DNA of 26,236 bases, from positions 1-26,236 of IMG/VR virus record IMGVR_UViG_3300013131_000218; one strand, 5' to 3'. The notes below the pieces were generated by a model. It saw only the letters and a program-made list of their open reading frames with translations. It made no database searches and had not been told where the DNA came from. The position numbers and the translations under genes were made by a program. Shown piece after piece: positions 1-8,795 of this stretch; position 1 is the stretch's first letter; every line of letters starts with the position of its first letter. This DNA is from a virus.

Positions 1-1
1 A

Positions 2-1720
2 CTTGCAGCGTATGTCGGTGATGTATTGTCGTACTATACCGATAATCAATTGAAAGAGTCGTTGATGTCTTATACAAACACTCGAGCCAATGTCATTTCG
101 CTAGCATCGTCAAATTTCGGATATAAAGTAAAAAATAATATTCCTGCTACTACAGATTTAGATGTATATCAACTTCTACCAGCAAAAACAGTAAGCGGTC
201 AAAAAGTACCTGATTGGGATTACGCTTTACAGATACAACAAAACATGATTGTTAACAATACATTTCGTACTGTAAGTAGCATTAATTTTGCGCAATCAAG
301 TAGTTTTGATCCGACAGAAGTTTCTATTTATCAAGTTAATACAGTAGACAATACTCCGGAATTTTATTTATTAAAAAAGAAAGTAAAGGCAATTGCGGGT
401 ACTATACAAACAAGAGACTATGGATTCAACGCTGCAAAACGTTTTGATAAAATTTTAATTCCAGAAACAAACATAATTGAAATTGTTTCAGTTGTAGATT
501 CAGATGGCAATACATGGTATGAAGTTCCGTATTTAGCTCAAGATACTATTTTCGAAACAGTATCTAATACAGTGCAAAACGATCCAGATTTATATGTATA
601 CAACAGTGTACCGTATCTACTTAAAATTAAAAAGACAGCTAGACGATTTGTAACTAGATATCGATCTGATGGTACTTTAGAATTGCAATTTGGTCCTGGG
701 GTTTCAGTCGACGATGATGAAGAAATTATTCCTAATCCAGACAATGTAGGTTCTAGTTTAGTGGGACTACAAACTCAATTTGATCGGCCTATTGACCCTT
801 CAAATTTCATGTATACTAAAACATATGGATTAGCTCCTGCAAATACAACATTAACTGTAACTTACACGACAGGAGGGGGCGTTACATCAAATGTAGCGTC
901 AAAAACTTTAACTACAGTATCTGAAATTAATTACGTAACGGCTAATCAAAATTTGAATACGGCCTTGGTTAATAGAGTTCGAGCTTCTGTGGCATGCACT
1001 AATCCTAATCCTGCATCTGGCGGTAAAAATCAAGAATCGATTGAAGAAATTCGTCAAAATGCCATAGCAAATTTTGCAGCACAAAATCGAGCAGTAACTG
1101 CGCAAGATTATATAATTCGCGCGTATTCGCTACCGACAAAATTTGGTTCAGTAGCCAAAGCGTATGTTCTTCAAGATCAGCAGGTAAGTCCTGAAGATCC
1201 TAGTAAAATGATTGCCAATCCTTTAGCCATTAATTTGTATACATTAGGATATGATGCTAATAATAATTTAACGACGCTAAACCCTGCAGTTAAAGAAAAT
1301 TTGCGAACATATCTTACTCAATATAGAATGTTAACTGATGCTGTAAATTTAATGGACGCATTCATTATCAACATAGGTATACGATTTGAAATTACAGTAC
1401 TTCCAGAATACAATTCCAATGAAGTCTTATTAAGATGCGTGTCTAGATTGCGAAATATCTTTGACGTTAACAAGTGGCAAATCAATCAGCCGATATTGTT
1501 GTCAAGAATGTATACAGAGCTCGATCGAATTGACGGAGTGCAATCTGTGCCGACGATTCGAGCAGTTAATTTATACGACGACACGTTAGGATATTCTGGA
1601 AATGTATATGACATTGGGGCCGCTACTCGCGACGGCACCATTTATCCTTCTTTAGATCCTAGTATTTTTGAAGTTAAATTTCCAGACTCTGATATAGTAG
1701 GAAAAGTAGTATCACTATAA
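2..1720 (+). CDS. Baseplate wedge protein, T4 gp6 / baseplate-J-like (5' end outside window)
   Basis: The reading frame is open from base 2 to the TAA at 1718-1720, giving 572 visible residues. The first visible residues (LAAYVGDVLSYYTDNQ) are internal to the usual N-terminal region of gp6/baseplate-J proteins, so the true start lies upstream; the in-frame TTG at 26 is not the start. The visible segment AVTAQDYIIRAYSLP, near residue 360, is the typical 'RAVTxxDY' stretch of the family. T4 gp6 forms the inner ring of the baseplate wedge, and that role is inferred here from family likeness and from the structural genes that follow. Spacing to the next gene is 11 bases with no promoter-like motif, which suggests co-transcription. 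It could be a generic baseplate J protein rather than a strict gp6 orthologue. Confidence 0.8.
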   Translation, partial: LAAYVGDVLSYYTDNQLKESLMSYTNTRANVISLASSNFGYKVKNNIPATTDLDVYQLLPAKTVSGQKVPDWDYALQIQQNMIVNNTFRTVSSINFAQSSSFDPTEVSIYQVNTVDNTPEFYLLKKKVKAIAGTIQTRDYGFNAAKRFDKILIPETNIIEIVSVVDSDGNTWYEVPYLAQDTIFETVSNTVQNDPDLYVYNSVPYLLKIKKTARRFVTRYRSDGTLELQFGPGVSVDDDEEIIPNPDNVGSSLVGLQTQFDRPIDPSNFMYTKTYGLAPANTTLTVTYTTGGGVTSNVASKTLTTVSEINYVTANQNLNTALVNRVRASVACTNPNPASGGKNQESIEEIRQNAIANFAAQNRAVTAQDYIIRAYSLPTKFGSVAKAYVLQDQQVSPEDPSKMIANPLAINLYTLGYDANNNLTTLNPAVKENLRTYLTQYRMLTDAVNLMDAFIINIGIRFEITVLPEYNSNEVLLRCVSRLRNIFDVNKWQINQPILLSRMYTELDRIDGVQSVPTIRAVNLYDDTLGYSGNVYDIGAATRDGTIYPSLDPSIFEVKFPDSDIVGKVVSL

Positions 1721-1731
1721 TTTAAATAAAC

Positions 1732-2847
1732 ATGATTTGGTCAGTACCAGCACTAGAAGATGCAACAATATATGAATCAGATCCGTATAGAAACTCGGGT
1801 TTAGATCAAGTTTTAGAACTTCGAAAATCAGGAGATAGTTCAACAAACGATTTAGAAGAATCAAGAATTTTAATACGGTTTGATTTAGATGACTTAACTA
1901 CAGTATTATCTGATAACAGTATATCAATAAATGATATATCTGCCAGTTTAAATTTATACAGTGTACAAGTTTCTGAAGTTCCTAGATCGTACTCCATAGA
2001 AGCAAAAGTTCTAGCAGTTTCTTGGTCAAATGGCACTGGTTATTCTACTTCACCGGCCGGAGAAATTTCTGCTACTTTGGCAACAGATGGTGTAACATGG
2101 GAATCGACTGCTGGTTCAGGATCGCTTACTTGGAGCGCGTCGCTGTCATCTGGAACTGAATTACAATATAATACATCTTCAATAGGTGGAGGAGTTTGGT
2201 ATACTTCTTCCATAGCCAGTCAATCATTTAACAGAAAATCTGATGACGACTTGTCAATTGATGTAACGCAATTTGTAAAAGATTGGTACAACAATGTATT
2301 TGAAAACAATGGTATTTTAGTTTCCTTTAAAAATTCGCAAATTGCAGCTAGCAATTATCCTAATACTACATTGCAATTTTATTCTACAGAAACAAATACA
2401 ATTTATCAACCACAATTGTTTATTAGTTGGACAGGCAGTGTATCATATACCACTGGATCGCTTTCGACAGTAACTTTTGCAGATAATCCAATTGTTTATT
2501 CTAGAAATTTTCGAGGAGAGTACAAACAAAATCGAAAAGTAAGAGTGCTAATAGCTTCTCGAAACAAGTATCCTAGACCTTCATTTGCTCAAAATTCTGT
2601 ATTTAGTACAGTTAAAGCTTTGCCGCAAAATTCATATTATCAAATTTTAGATGCACATACAAACAAAGTTTTAATTCCATACAGCAATGCTACGAAAATA
2701 AGTTCAGATTCTACCGGAGCATATTTTGATTTTTATACGACAATGATGTATCCGGAACGATACTATAAATTTGAAGTAAAAATAGAATTTTCTGGAATTA
2801 CTGAATATTTCAATTCCAATGATTTTGTATTTAAAGTAATAGAATAA
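1732..2847 (+). CDS. Virion structural protein with DNRLRE-like N-terminal domain
   Basis: This 371-residue protein begins at ATG 1732, after an A/T-only leader. Residues about 10-60 (IYESDPYRNSGLDQVLELRK, then SRILIRFDL) match the layout of DNRLRE domains: an extended-strand start, a 'N-x-G' loop, then 'R-x-L-I-R-F-D-L'. These are beta-sandwich modules known mainly from bacterial surface proteins. A second conserved element of that fold, DDLSIDVTQFVKDWYNN, lies near residues 170-185 (V-T-x-F-V-x-D-W). The C-terminal third (from about 250) is a different, aromatic-rich beta region. No signal peptide or membrane segment is seen. Its place directly after the wedge gene, with its stop overlapping the next start, points to a baseplate or tail component. 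The exact role is unknown. Confidence 0.65.
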   Translation: MIWSVPALEDATIYESDPYRNSGLDQVLELRKSGDSSTNDLEESRILIRFDLDDLTTVLSDNSISINDISASLNLYSVQVSEVPRSYSIEAKVLAVSWSNGTGYSTSPAGEISATLATDGVTWESTAGSGSLTWSASLSSGTELQYNTSSIGGGVWYTSSIASQSFNRKSDDDLSIDVTQFVKDWYNNVFENNGILVSFKNSQIAASNYPNTTLQFYSTETNTIYQPQLFISWTGSVSYTTGSLSTVTFADNPIVYSRNFRGEYKQNRKVRVLIASRNKYPRPSFAQNSVFSTVKALPQNSYYQILDAHTNKVLIPYSNATKISSDSTGAYFDFYTTMMYPERYYKFEVKIEFSGITEYFNSNDFVFKVIE

Positions 2848-3929
2848 TGCCTCAACAACGATATACAGATTTAAATACCGGAGGTAACGCTTCATTTTCG
2901 CCAAGAGTTGGAAATGAAATATTCAATCCTTCTCCAGGAGATCCATATCAAATTATTGATTTAGATTCTGATACTACAAGAAGGCCTCCAGCTACGTATT
3001 ACGAACAATGTCAATTTTTCAAATTGGATGAACGATATACCGTATCCGATCGAATAAAATTAGAATCGGTACGAAATATAATAAATGAGCCGTATAAAAA
3101 ATTAGACTCAGGAACAGTACAAATTGATAAAAATTTAGATTTAGCAAACCAAAGACAATTTGTAAGTTTATTTGCTACTAAAACTACTTATAAAAAAATA
3201 CGCGAAGCTATTGATACTGAATTTGAAGAATTTGTAGCTCCAAAAGCAGATGTCGTACCATCGTTAGTAAAAGCAATATCTGATTTAGAATTAGATGTGT
3301 CAGAGCTATTAGCACAAACTCGTGTTGATACGACTACAATTGCCAGACTTAGACAACAAATTGCAGAGCTTCAGACTCAGTTAGATCTAACGAGAAGGCC
3401 ACCCGACTTAATTAATGCCGTACCAGATATTGTTACTGCAGGTGGAGGATTGTTTTCTGATAGAACAGGTCGACCTGGCGCGCCAGGGGCACCTCAAATC
3501 GGTAATATGTTGCTGTCTAAAAATAGAACAGCGAAATTAATGATTTTATTAGGACCAGTGTCTGATATAAATGGTACTACGAGAATCAGAGCTCGATTGC
3601 AAGTGTATTTAGGAGAATTTGATGAAATAGGTAATCCATTACCTGGCACAATACAAACGTTAGGATTTAGCATTATTTCAGGCTCAGACCTTATATTTAA
3701 TCCTAATAGAACCAATGAAGTTGTAGCCTTGCAATGGTCTAACGCACGATTGCGTTGGGAGTTTTTCGTAGTAGGAACTAACCGACAAATTTGGTCGACT
3801 AGTGACTTTACCGGCCCAGCAAATGCGCCTGTATTTCGAGGCAATTCTTCAGTACAAATTACAGACGCTGGTATTATTCAAATAGCTAATGATGGCATAC
3901 CGCTTTGGTCATCATACAATCGTGGATAA
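2847..3929 (+). CDS. Virion structural protein with central coiled coil and lectin-like C-terminus
   Basis: This 360-residue protein starts at ATG 2847, which shares one base with the preceding stop codon (TAATG), so the two genes are probably translationally coupled. An N-terminal polar region is followed by a heptad-like helix at about 147-181 (TIARLRQQIAELQTQLDL), a short Gly/Pro segment near 210 (GRPGAPGAPQ), and a beta-rich C-terminal domain. The last 45 residues (RQIWSTSDFTG, then ITDAGIIQIANDGIPLWSS) recall the W-x-S / DxGxLxL / W-S repeat of bulb-type lectins, but this likeness is weak. The order helix, collagen-like linker, beta head fits a trimeric fibre or baseplate attachment protein. 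I do not recognise the family with confidence. Confidence 0.6.
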   Translation: MPQQRYTDLNTGGNASFSPRVGNEIFNPSPGDPYQIIDLDSDTTRRPPATYYEQCQFFKLDERYTVSDRIKLESVRNIINEPYKKLDSGTVQIDKNLDLANQRQFVSLFATKTTYKKIREAIDTEFEEFVAPKADVVPSLVKAISDLELDVSELLAQTRVDTTTIARLRQQIAELQTQLDLTRRPPDLINAVPDIVTAGGGLFSDRTGRPGAPGAPQIGNMLLSKNRTAKLMILLGPVSDINGTTRIRARLQVYLGEFDEIGNPLPGTIQTLGFSIISGSDLIFNPNRTNEVVALQWSNARLRWEFFVVGTNRQIWSTSDFTGPANAPVFRGNSSVQITDAGIIQIANDGIPLWSSYNRG

Positions 3930-3934
3930 ACAAT

Positions 3935-3957
3935 AATATCTAAGTTAGATATTTATT
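3935..3957 (+). promoter_or_regulatory. 19-nt perfect palindrome overlapping the ATATTTATT motif
   Basis: The gap between the genes at 2847 and 3970 holds AATATCTAAGTTAGATATT at 3935-3953, a perfect inverted repeat with 9-base arms around one central G. Its right arm overlaps ATATTTATT at 3949-3957, which is followed by TTAAAG and, 12 bases after the motif, the ATG at 3970. The one-base centre suits a dimeric protein operator better than an RNA hairpin. Function is inferred. Confidence 0.5.
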
Positions 3958-3969
3958 TTAAAGAAAGTA

Positions 3970-6900
3970 ATGTCGTTTTCAAATTACACTAACGAGCGGG
4001 ATATTTTAAATTCTAGAAATTTAGTTCGTGCAAGTCGACTTAATATTAAAGATACGGAATTTTTAGATTTACAAGCGTATTCTGTACAAGCTACTTACCC
4101 AACGCCTCCAATTGTTGAAATGCATGTATATACTTCAGACGGAGTATATATCAATGGATTACATAATATAAGTCAATATACTACAGTAGAATTCAATGAC
4201 GCTAACAATGGAGATGTAGTTGAACAATATTTAAGTATTAATACTAACGCCGCGTTAGAAGAAATAAACATTGTTCGCGGTCAATATAAAATTGTATACA
4301 ATACATTATATAATGTCATTGGTTCGTATGAAGGACAAAAGTTATGGGTGTATGAAATTTCTCCTTCAAGACGAGAAGTGCGAATTCGATTAACAGACAA
4401 TGAAAGTAATACTCTTCGCCGCGAACTTCTTAACTTTTATAACTTTTTCATAGCAAAAAGTAAACAGGAAGATTTATTCAATTCATATGTATTAAATTTT
4501 GGATTTAATAATATTTCGCAAATTGTCAATATTCGTTTTGATAGAAGAAATTCAGCGAACCCTGAACTAGTACTTCGATTATACAATCCATTACCAGCAG
4601 ATATAGAGGAAAAAGATAAATGCTGGATATCATTTGAAGTATCTGATCCAGCATCTACTTCTGTTACAGTAACACCACAGTCTGCTGAACGAACTTTTAG
4701 ACGACTTTCAGGACCGAATTTTGATTTAGAAGAATTGGATTCGACTTCCATAGCTACAGATTTTAAATCATGGAACGATTTGTTAGGTTCAAATATTACT
4801 ACTTCGCAACAGTTAATTGATTCATATTTTTCAGGATCGCTATCTGGTGTTAAATTGAATATAAACTATCGTTTATTTGATAATTTTGTACACTATTCTT
4901 CTGCAACTGAAAGAGTAAAAAACTTTCATTATAAATTGGAACTGATAGAATACTATTCTGATCAGATACAAACTTTATCGCAAGTTAATGGAGGGGATAT
5001 TACTAATACAAACATCATTGATGTATTTAGTAAACGAAACAGTGTAGTAAGTAGTTTTGACGATTTTGAAAAATATTTGTTTTTTGAATCAACTGGCAGC
5101 AAATTATATACTCACTATGATACGACTGGATCAATCGATCCATGGCCAAAAACGCAACCCATAAGTTTGCAATGGCAACAATCTTTTATGTTATGGAGTC
5201 AATTCGGTCAGACATGGCAAGTAGGAAGCGGACCAGATCCGTACGGATATTTTTCAACGCAAGTTCGAACTACTTCAACTCAAGGCAAAACATACTATCA
5301 GAATTTGTTAAGTCTTGCGCAAACGTATGATATTAACAATGCACATAAATTAGAAAATGCTATTCCATTACATTTACGAAATTTAGAAGATGCTGATCAG
5401 TTTCTTCTTTTCGTGCACATGTTAGGTCATCATTTTGATATATTATGGACGTATATTAATAGTTTAACACTGATACATTCTCGAGAAGAACATCCTAAAG
5501 ATGGTATGTCAGATGAGTTACTTTATCATGTAGCAGAATCAATGGGATTCAAATTGTTAGATGGTCGGTCTGTATCAGATTTATGGAAATATACAATTGG
5601 TGTTGATGAAAATGGAGATTTAATTCAGGAAAATGTTAATGGCAGAACCTCTTTGGCAGATAAAAATTCCACCAGAGAAGTATGGAGACGAATTGTCAAC
5701 AATTTACCATTTATTCTTAAAAATAAAGGAACGTCTCGTTCAATCAAAGCTCTTTTGACTTGTTTTGGAATTCCATCCACTGTATTAACAATTAAAGAGT
5801 ATGGAGGTCCGTCAACGTTTACGGACAATGATCATTTTCCTGAATATGAACATGATGTGTATCATTATGCATGGTTATCTGATACAGGAAGCTTAACTGT
5901 ACCTGTAACTACATACGTTAACGGTTCAGGTAACATTATATCAGCAAATACGCTACAGTTTAGATTTAAGCCTGATAATAATTTTGTATACGGTAATACT
6001 ACAAATTACAATATATTTTCAGCTACTAGCGCATCTGTCAGTGATGTGTATCAATTAACATTGAACAGATCTGATTTAGTAAATGAAGGCACGATAACAT
6101 TATTTAATACTGTAACAGGTAATGCAGTTTCAGCTTCAAATGTATACATATTTGACAATAGCTGGCACAATATTTATATTGAGTCAGTTAATTCAACTGG
6201 GTCACTGAAAGTATCTAGAACTAAATATGGAAAAACAACATACATAAAATCTGCTAGCTTCAATGGCGATTTAAATATATTTCCGACAACAGGCACTGAA
6301 ACGTTTACATTTAGTTCAGGTTCTAGAACATTAACTTCTCCTGTAACTCTTCCTAACGGTAGTACAGTTTCAGATTTATCTAAATTTAATGGACATTATC
6401 ATGAAATACGTATTTGGTCTGGAACTTTAAACGATGCGACGATTCGCGAACATGGAGCATCGCCAAATACCTATACATATAACATAGATCGCATATCGCT
6501 TTCGACAGGAGAGCAAGCAGCTAAACCATATGATCATTTGCTGCAAAGATTTACATTGGCAAACAAAGAAATTATCAGTGGATCATTTTATCAAAATTCC
6601 ATTCACCCAAATCAACATATAAATACAGGGTCTGTTTATTACAATGGATTTACTGATTCAGGTTCAATCAATTTTGAAGGATTTGAAGAACGATATTATA
6701 CACCGTCGCCTTCATTAGGTGGCAATAGTTTATATACAAATAAAATTCGAATCGATTCTTCCAGCTTTATTCCAGGTAGAACGTTAAATACAAAAACTCG
6801 AGCTACTAGATCTAGTTTAGATAGATATTCTTTAGATTCAAATCGATTAGGAGTGTATTTTTCGCCACAGACTGCGATCAATGAAGACATTTTCAATCAG

Positions 6901-8067
6901 TTAGGATATTTTGAAATTGACGATTATATCGGAGATCCAAATGACGAGTATTCTGAAAAATACCCTAGATTGATTAATTTCGCTACTAACTATTGGAAAA
7001 AGTACGATAATCGCAATGATTTTGAAGCGTATTTTCGTGCATTGGAAATATACGATTTTTCATTGTTCAAATACATCAAACAACTTTTACCAAATAGAGT
7101 TAATCCTATAGTTGGATTGTTGGTTGAGCCGAATGTATTAGAACGAAGTAAAGTTCGTGTAATGCGAAACAAGCCCGGTATTGAAGATTTAACATACAAC
7201 ATGTCATTAGAGGGCATCAATCCAGAATTAATCGGAGAATATAGTTCTATTCCATTAACTATTGAATGGCCAATACAAATCGACTCGACAGTTAATAGCG
7301 ATATAACATTTGGAATTGACATTTCTAGAAATTCAGAAATTGAATTTGGTTCGGAAGTACTAAGTAATTTTGAAGTTGCGCAAATCGATAATTTAACGGA
7401 ACAAAATAAACTTCCGAACAGGTGGGTACAAAACAGATACATTGGTGTATATAAAATACAAGAATCAGGTTCATATATACCATATGACACAGGTTCGATA
7501 ATTTTAAATGCGCGAACTTCAAACTATTTAGTTGATAAAGATGAGCGGTATAAAATTTTATCGTGGTCTGGATCTGTTACTACCGCGCCAGGTGCCACAA
7601 TAGCTACGTTTAATCTTCCTTATCCTGGAACTTACTATGTAAGCGCTTCTTTCGATGATTTGAACGGCGATGTTCGAATACAAGATTCTTTAACGATATT
7701 GCATACTATTCCACAGATTTCAGCATTCAATCGTACAGGTTCCTACGATAATGAATTTAGATTTAATACAACTCAAATAATATTTCGAAATGTCAATTTT
7801 AGTAATACAGTTGTAACTAAACAAATTTTAATTTACCGACTTAATTATTCTCAAACGCAAGATTTCATACCACGTGGTACACAAAATCATCGTTATTTAG
7901 GATCGAAATTAACGGCCTCTGCAGTTAACGTAGATACGCCAGTTACCATCGACGGCGGACCAGTAGTTAAAATAACTGAAGTGAATCCAAACAAATTAGT
8001 ATTTTCATCTAATCAGTTAACTACTATAGATAAAACTGTATCAGGTAGAAGAATTGTATCGAAATAA
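3970..8067 (+). CDS. Large baseplate/tail structural protein with LamG-like domain
   Basis: This is the longest gene in the window (1365 residues). Three recognisable blocks stand out. NLPFILKNKGTSRSIKALLT and the following CFGIP (about 577-602) resemble a motif of large tail proteins in marine T4-like phages. A LamG/concanavalin-like beta-sandwich lies at about 650-815, starting LQFRFKP, with a 'W-H-N-I-Y-I' core strand and ending EIRIWSGTL. The segment DFSLFKYIKQLLPNRVNPIV with downstream GLLVEPNVLERSK (about 1027-1060) is another block I associate with such proteins. The position after the wedge genes is where T4 carries gene 7, but I cannot show homology to gp7. The LamG-like insert suggests glycan contact on the particle surface. 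The start is ATG 3970, preceded by the recurrent A/T motif and no Shine-Dalgarno. Confidence 0.7.
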   Translation: MSFSNYTNERDILNSRNLVRASRLNIKDTEFLDLQAYSVQATYPTPPIVEMHVYTSDGVYINGLHNISQYTTVEFNDANNGDVVEQYLSINTNAALEEINIVRGQYKIVYNTLYNVIGSYEGQKLWVYEISPSRREVRIRLTDNESNTLRRELLNFYNFFIAKSKQEDLFNSYVLNFGFNNISQIVNIRFDRRNSANPELVLRLYNPLPADIEEKDKCWISFEVSDPASTSVTVTPQSAERTFRRLSGPNFDLEELDSTSIATDFKSWNDLLGSNITTSQQLIDSYFSGSLSGVKLNINYRLFDNFVHYSSATERVKNFHYKLELIEYYSDQIQTLSQVNGGDITNTNIIDVFSKRNSVVSSFDDFEKYLFFESTGSKLYTHYDTTGSIDPWPKTQPISLQWQQSFMLWSQFGQTWQVGSGPDPYGYFSTQVRTTSTQGKTYYQNLLSLAQTYDINNAHKLENAIPLHLRNLEDADQFLLFVHMLGHHFDILWTYINSLTLIHSREEHPKDGMSDELLYHVAESMGFKLLDGRSVSDLWKYTIGVDENGDLIQENVNGRTSLADKNSTREVWRRIVNNLPFILKNKGTSRSIKALLTCFGIPSTVLTIKEYGGPSTFTDNDHFPEYEHDVYHYAWLSDTGSLTVPVTTYVNGSGNIISANTLQFRFKPDNNFVYGNTTNYNIFSATSASVSDVYQLTLNRSDLVNEGTITLFNTVTGNAVSASNVYIFDNSWHNIYIESVNSTGSLKVSRTKYGKTTYIKSASFNGDLNIFPTTGTETFTFSSGSRTLTSPVTLPNGSTVSDLSKFNGHYHEIRIWSGTLNDATIREHGASPNTYTYNIDRISLSTGEQAAKPYDHLLQRFTLANKEIISGSFYQNSIHPNQHINTGSVYYNGFTDSGSINFEGFEERYYTPSPSLGGNSLYTNKIRIDSSSFIPGRTLNTKTRATRSSLDRYSLDSNRLGVYFSPQTAINEDIFNQLGYFEIDDYIGDPNDEYSEKYPRLINFATNYWKKYDNRNDFEAYFRALEIYDFSLFKYIKQLLPNRVNPIVGLLVEPNVLERSKVRVMRNKPGIEDLTYNMSLEGINPELIGEYSSIPLTIEWPIQIDSTVNSDITFGIDISRNSEIEFGSEVLSNFEVAQIDNLTEQNKLPNRWVQNRYIGVYKIQESGSYIPYDTGSIILNARTSNYLVDKDERYKILSWSGSVTTAPGATIATFNLPYPGTYYVSASFDDLNGDVRIQDSLTILHTIPQISAFNRTGSYDNEFRFNTTQIIFRNVNFSNTVVTKQILIYRLNYSQTQDFIPRGTQNHRYLGSKLTASAVNVDTPVTIDGGPVVKITEVNPNKLVFSSNQLTTIDKTVSGRRIVSK

Positions 8068-8083
8068 GAACTTAACGATTTCT

Positions 8084-8098
8084 ATATTTATTTAAAAG
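8084..8098 (+). promoter_or_regulatory. Recurrent motif ATATTTATTNNAAAG upstream of 8106
   Basis: ATATTTATTTAAAAG lies in the 38-base gap before the gene at 8106, 13 bases from the end of ATATTTATT to the ATG. Short arms TTTCT (8079-8083) and AGAAA (8097-8101) flank it. The same sequence occurs before most other unit-leading genes. A promoter or 5'-UTR role is inferred. Confidence 0.5.
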
Positions 8099-8105
8099 AA
8101 AGATT

Positions 8106-8783
8106 ATGGGATATTTAGACAATAGTTCAATCACTGTTGATGCCATTTTAACTAAAAAAGGGCGAGAGTTGCTAGCCCGCGGCAAAGATGAGTTTAAAAT
8201 TAGTCAGTTCGCTCTAGCAGACGATGAAATTGATTATGATTTATGGAATCCAGCTCACCCACTAGGCTCTGATTATTATGGTATTATTATTGAAAACATG
8301 CCACTGATAGAAGCCACTGCAGATGAAAGTCAAATCATGAGATATAAACTAGTAACGTTACCTAAACGAACAGCTAGAATTCCAGTTTTATCAGTGCCGC
8401 AAACGTCAATTACGTTAACTTCTCCTGGACAAAGATTTTCAATTACTCCGACAACAATTAATTTTTCTGCCGGAAATGCTACGTTAGGATATACAGCTAT
8501 CTTGGCTAATTCAGATGCAGCTACGATACGTACTATATTACCTGTAACGGCAGGAGCAAGTCCTACGGTACCTAGATTTATTGGAGATGCCGAGGCGGCC
8601 CAGTCTGTATCTGTTGTAGGATTTAGTTTTGAGCTAATTGCTAAACAGCAGCTAGTTTCAGATGTCAATACGACAGTGACGATTATTGGTAATGAAACCG
8701 GTGGCCGAGTTACCGTTAACGTGACAATTAAAAAAGTAGAACTAGCTACGGCAGTTGGTTCGACAATCATCAATGCACAATAA
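8106..8783 (+). CDS. Conserved virion structural protein (MGYLDNSS family)
   Basis: This 225-residue protein opens MGYLDNSSITVDAILTKKGR, followed by ELLARGKDEFKISQFALADD and 'EIDYDLWNP'. I recognise this N-terminal signature as a widely conserved structural protein of T4-like marine phages, usually annotated only as structural. The conserved part covers about residues 1-95. The remainder (about 100-225) is a Thr/Val-rich beta domain that looks Ig-like and may be variable. There is no membrane segment or cysteine cluster. It leads a two-gene unit: the next gene starts 12 bases after its stop with no motif between them. Placement between tail and fibre genes suggests a baseplate or fibre-attachment role, but no function is established. 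Confidence 0.7.
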   Translation: MGYLDNSSITVDAILTKKGRELLARGKDEFKISQFALADDEIDYDLWNPAHPLGSDYYGIIIENMPLIEATADESQIMRYKLVTLPKRTARIPVLSVPQTSITLTSPGQRFSITPTTINFSAGNATLGYTAILANSDAATIRTILPVTAGASPTVPRFIGDAEAAQSVSVVGFSFELIAKQQLVSDVNTTVTIIGNETGGRVTVNVTIKKVELATAVGSTIINAQ

Positions 8784-8795
8784 TTAAAATAAAAT

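Noticed and set aside
26-1720. Start of the first gene at the TTG at position 26
   Set aside because: The frame is open back to base 2 and the upstream residues (LAAYVGDV) match the family, so the gene is simply cut by the window edge.
6990-7490. 166-codon open frame on the minus strand, and other minus-strand frames such as 8330-8854 and 21812-22231
   Set aside because: They lie entirely within well-supported plus-strand genes, show no family motifs and have no upstream signals; they are by-products of AT-rich coding sequence.
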